Shown here piece by piece: positions 61,471 to 64,000 of a DNA stretch of 64,000 bases. The position numbers were made by a program, and so were the translations under genes. The stretch comes from Sphingomonas hankyongi. GTDB lineage: Bacteria; Pseudomonadota; Alphaproteobacteria; Sphingomonadales; Sphingomonadaceae. How positions within the stretch are numbered: the stretch's first letter is position 1; each line of letters opens with the position of its first letter. The stretch is taken from positions 434,001 through 498,000 of the forward strand of contig NZ_JAMGBE010000001.1 of assembly GCF_023516575.1 (NCBI RefSeq). Reading direction: 5' to 3'. A model generated the notes under the pieces. It saw only the letters and a program-made list of their open reading frames with translations. It did not search any database and was not told the DNA's origin.

Positions 61471-63186
61471 TTAGTGCTCCGCTTTTTCGTGAACGAACGG
61501 AAGCACTTCCGCCATGTTCGGCTCGCGCGTCTTGTTCGGGTGCACGCCAAGCATCGGAGCGATCCGGCTGACAGTCCGGCTGATCACCGGTGCGACGTTC
61601 CAGCCGGCGGTATGGAAGCCGTAAGTGTCGGCGGTTGCTTTGGGATCGTCCAGCATTGCGACGACCACATAACGGGGTTCGTCCATCGGGAAAACGCCCG
61701 CGAACGTCGTGACCACCGCGGAGGATGTGTAATGGCCGTTGAGAAGCTTCTCCGCGGTGCCGGTCTTGCCACCGACGCGATAGCCGGGCGCATCCGCCTT
61801 CTTGCCGGTGCCTTGAGTGACAACCAGCCTGAGCAAAGCGCGCATGCGGTAGCTCGTATCCTCGGTGAACACGCGCACGCCCTTCGCCGGCGGATGGCGG
61901 CGGTCGACCTTCAACAAGGTCGCGGGCCGGTAGATGCCGCCGTTGAACAAAGTCGCATAGCCCGTCGCCAGGTGCAGCGGTGTGACCGCGATTCCGTGGC
62001 CGTAGCCGACGGTCATGACCTCCAGCGGCCCCCAATTGTTGCCCGGCGTGAGCGCCCGGGCCCGCTCCTTGAGCTCAATCTTCACCGGCCCAAGGAAGCC
62101 CATCTTCCCGAGGAAATATTGCTGTCTCTGAGCCCCGACCTGAGCGGCAATCTGCGCCGTCCCGATGTTGGAGCTTTCCTTCATGATCTCGGCGACGGTG
62201 CACGGACGCCCGAAAGGATGGGTGTCCGTGATCGTGTGCCCGTAGGCTCTCAAAGCGTCGGGACAATTGTAGATCTGGCCGAAGCTTTTGATGATGCCGC
62301 TATCCATCGCCATCGCGACTGTGAACGGCTTGAACGTCGAGCCGAGCTCGTAAACGCCGAGCGTAGCACGATTGAATCGTGCTTCCTGGCTGCCCTGGCC
62401 GGCTGCGTTCGGGTTCAGTTGCGGAAGCGAGGTCATCGCGAGGACTTCGCCGGTATGAATGTCCATGACGATGCCGGCCGCCCCTAACGCCGAGAACGTT
62501 GTCATCGCGTCGAGCAACTCATGCTCGAGAGCCTGCTGTAGCCGACTGTCGATCGACAATATCAAAGGATCGCCGCGGGTGGCCGCGTCCGACAAATAAC
62601 CATCGAACGCGCGTTCCATGCCGGCAACGCCGTGCCCGTCGATATCTGTGTAGCCAATCACGTGCGCGCCAAGGCTCGTCTGAGGGTAGAGCCGGTCCGG
62701 CTCGCGCTGAACCGCGAGGCCTGGCTCACCCAGTGCGTTCACCGCTTCGACCAGGGCCGGTGCCGCGCGCCGGCGTAGGTAGAAGAACGGCTTACCCGAG
62801 GTCAGCAGCGCATAATATTGCTCTTCGCTCTTCTCCGGCATGAGCCGGGCAAGATTGCGAGCAAGCTCCAGCTTGCTGCCGATCACCTTGGTCGGGTGAA
62901 GCGCGATGATCCATGCGTCAATCGTTCGCGCCAGCGGCTCGCCGTCGCGGTCGACGATATCGCCGCGGTCCGGGATGAGCGTCGTCAGCCCGACCTTCCG
63001 CCCAGCATGATCGCCGAACGCTGCGAGGTACAGGATTCGGAGCGCGATCAACGCGATCACGCCGGCGTAGACCAGCATGCCGAACATCAGCCGCTGGTGC
63101 ATCAGGGCGAGGAGCTGGCGACGCTGGCCGACGAGCCGAAGCCGCTCGGGCCGTGGCGCGACGAGAGCGGGCGTCGGAGCGTTCAT
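61471..63186 (-). CDS. ftsI: Septal transpeptidase FtsI (PBP3)
   Basis: 571 residues. Cytoplasmic start, membrane helix (about 36-56), dimerisation/pedestal region with RGDIVDRDGEPLA, and transpeptidase domain with STFK (S283 to K286), SSN (S338-N340) and KTG (K474-G476). It cross-links septal wall together with FtsW. ATG 63186 overlaps the ftsL stop (ATGA). Confidence 0.98.
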   Translation of the reverse strand: MNAPTPALVAPRPERLRLVGQRRQLLALMHQRLMFGMLVYAGVIALIALRILYLAAFGDHAGRKVGLTTLIPDRGDIVDRDGEPLARTIDAWIIALHPTKVIGSKLELARNLARLMPEKSEEQYYALLTSGKPFFYLRRRAAPALVEAVNALGEPGLAVQREPDRLYPQTSLGAHVIGYTDIDGHGVAGMERAFDGYLSDAATRGDPLILSIDSRLQQALEHELLDAMTTFSALGAAGIVMDIHTGEVLAMTSLPQLNPNAAGQGSQEARFNRATLGVYELGSTFKPFTVAMAMDSGIIKSFGQIYNCPDALRAYGHTITDTHPFGRPCTVAEIMKESSNIGTAQIAAQVGAQRQQYFLGKMGFLGPVKIELKERARALTPGNNWGPLEVMTVGYGHGIAVTPLHLATGYATLFNGGIYRPATLLKVDRRHPPAKGVRVFTEDTSYRMRALLRLVVTQGTGKKADAPGYRVGGKTGTAEKLLNGHYTSSAVVTTFAGVFPMDEPRYVVVAMLDDPKATADTYGFHTAGWNVAPVISRTVSRIAPMLGVHPNKTREPNMAEVLPFVHEKAEH

Positions 63187-63878
63187 TGCGTCTTGGCGGA
63201 GTCCTTGGGCGTTTTCTTGACGGTGGGCGTAGCGGGCTTGGCCTGCAGCGGCGCGAGCGGATCGACCTTCGCCATCCGCACCTCTTTTGTCACCGGTTTG
63301 GCGGCCGCGAGGCCCGGCTTATCCACGGATTTCTTTTTGTCCGGCTTCGCCGCCGCGGCCGGAGCATCCGTGGACTTCAGCCCGGACGCCGGGGGCACGG
63401 CGGCGGGCTTTGCCGGGACCTCGCGCGTCCCGGATATCTTCAAACTTGCTTCATGGAACAGCGCGCGTGGATTCGACGCGGGGACCTTGCCCGTGTCATC
63501 CGCAGCAGGCTCGCCGATCGGCGCGCTCGCACCAGGCGCCGGCGCCGCGGCAAGCACGACAGGCGCGTCAAATTCCACCTTGCGCTCCGGCCTTGCGAGG
63601 CGGGCGAGCTCAAAGCTCCCCCCGAGCAACTGGTCGGCGGACGGCGCCGACAAGGCGAGCACCTTCACATTCCAGCGCTCCAGCTGGGCGAGGCGTCCGC
63701 GCGTACCGATCTCCGTCTGGAGCACGCGAAGGTCGCGCTGTGCCAGGACGATCTTGGTTTCGACATCTTCCAGCGAAGCGCGTTCGGATGCGACGCGAAG
63801 CGACACGAGATAGCAGCCAAGTGCTGCACCGGCGCAACTCGCGACCATGAAGACGGAGCGGAAGCTACGGGCACTCAT
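63183..63878 (-). CDS. ftsL: FtsL-like division protein with long Ala/Pro/Lys-rich tail
   Basis: 231 residues from ATG 63878, which overlaps the rsmH stop (ATGA). One membrane helix (about 9-29) is followed by a short coiled-coil (about 30-75; LEDVETKIVLAQRDLRVLQT) and then about 130 residues of low-complexity Ala, Pro and Lys ending KTPKDSAKTQ. Identity rests on position between rsmH and ftsI and on the helix/coiled-coil plan. E. coli FtsL is about 120 residues, so the tail is an extension; alphaproteobacteria often have such long forms. Confidence 0.8.
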   Translation of the reverse strand: MSARSFRSVFMVASCAGAALGCYLVSLRVASERASLEDVETKIVLAQRDLRVLQTEIGTRGRLAQLERWNVKVLALSAPSADQLLGGSFELARLARPERKVEFDAPVVLAAAPAPGASAPIGEPAADDTGKVPASNPRALFHEASLKISGTREVPAKPAAVPPASGLKSTDAPAAAAKPDKKKSVDKPGLAAAKPVTKEVRMAKVDPLAPLQAKPATPTVKKTPKDSAKTQ

Positions 63879-64000
63879 TGCAAGGTGGCCTTCCATGCTG
63901 GGGCCGAGGTGCGCACCGCGCTGCGCAGCCGCGCCGAGCGGGCACGGGGATTCGCGGCCAGTTCGCGCTCCGTCGGGGAAACCGGCTTGGCGACCCGATC
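63875..64000 (-). CDS. rsmH: 16S rRNA (cytosine-1402-N4) methyltransferase RsmH, C-terminal end only
   Basis: The final 41 residues, running in from the right edge. PVSPTERELAANPRARSARL and RSAVRTSAPAW match the highly conserved RsmH (MraW) tail (ANPRARSAKLR). Position as the gene before ftsL at the head of the dcw cluster supports it. Stop overlaps the ftsL start. Confidence 0.9.
   Translation of the reverse strand, partial: DRVAKPVSPTERELAANPRARSARLRSAVRTSAPAWKATLQ

Noticed and set aside
60050-62035. 661-codon version of murE
   Set aside because: The first 190 codons are ftsI sequence in another frame; the usual N-terminus begins at 61465.

Overview
The window (64 kb, high GC, nearly all coding) looks like chromosome of a sphingomonad-type alphaproteobacterium (Sphingomonadales). 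The main reasons are a general stress response locus with PhyR, NepR, EcfG and a PhyP-like degenerate kinase; a split cobalamin-dependent methionine synthase; a nagZ-scpAB-tatABC block; and a long division and cell wall (dcw) cluster. No rRNA, tRNA, CRISPR array, prophage or intact insertion sequence was seen.

Layout. 1-7 kb: the end of a DsbD/ScsB-type disulfide reductase gene, then a methionine-cycle operon (ArsR-methyltransferase regulator, metF, metH in two pieces) with a perfect palindromic operator. 7-12 kb: two small lipoproteins, a coiled-coil membrane protein, groES-groEL under a CIRCE element, and a MATE exporter. 12-14.6 kb: sppA and an acetyltransferase. 14.6-25.6 kb: TCA-cycle genes (lpdA, odhB, odhA, sucD, mdh, sdhB) without sucC and without sdhCDA, then a hotdog thioesterase and zapE. 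25.6-30.2 kb: an M20 peptidase, bcp and glnE. 30.3-34.5 kb: the general stress response locus. 34.4-44 kb: one co-directional run (minus strand) of a TPR-SPOR protein, dgt, argS, two SPOR proteins, nagZ, scpA, scpB and tatABC. 44-64 kb: the dcw cluster on the minus strand (rsmH, ftsL, ftsI, murE, murF, mraY, murD, ftsW, murG, murC, murB, ddl, ftsQ, ftsA, ftsZ). Most genes there overlap by ATGA or GTGA.

Most unusual points. (1) The stress locus holds more than the core switch. A second NepR-like 60-residue protein lies tail to tail with ecfG. An unlisted 51-residue membrane protein sits behind a perfect EcfG-type promoter. Just past phyP a second perfect EcfG-type promoter faces no protein gene but does face two hairpins with C-rich loops, resembling an EcfG-dependent small RNA such as Caulobacter GsrN. 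(2) The usually tight ftsA-ftsZ junction is interrupted by about 3 kb carrying a methyltransferase, an ATP-grasp protein and an MFS transporter. (3) murD carries an in-frame double-hairpin palindromic repeat that adds about 18 residues to its N-terminal domain. (4) Three GANTC (CcrM-type) sites cluster in 23 bases upstream of ftsZ.

Limits: all family assignments come from reading motifs and gene order. No database search, structure prediction or RNA folding was run. Promoter, operator and small RNA calls are pattern matches.
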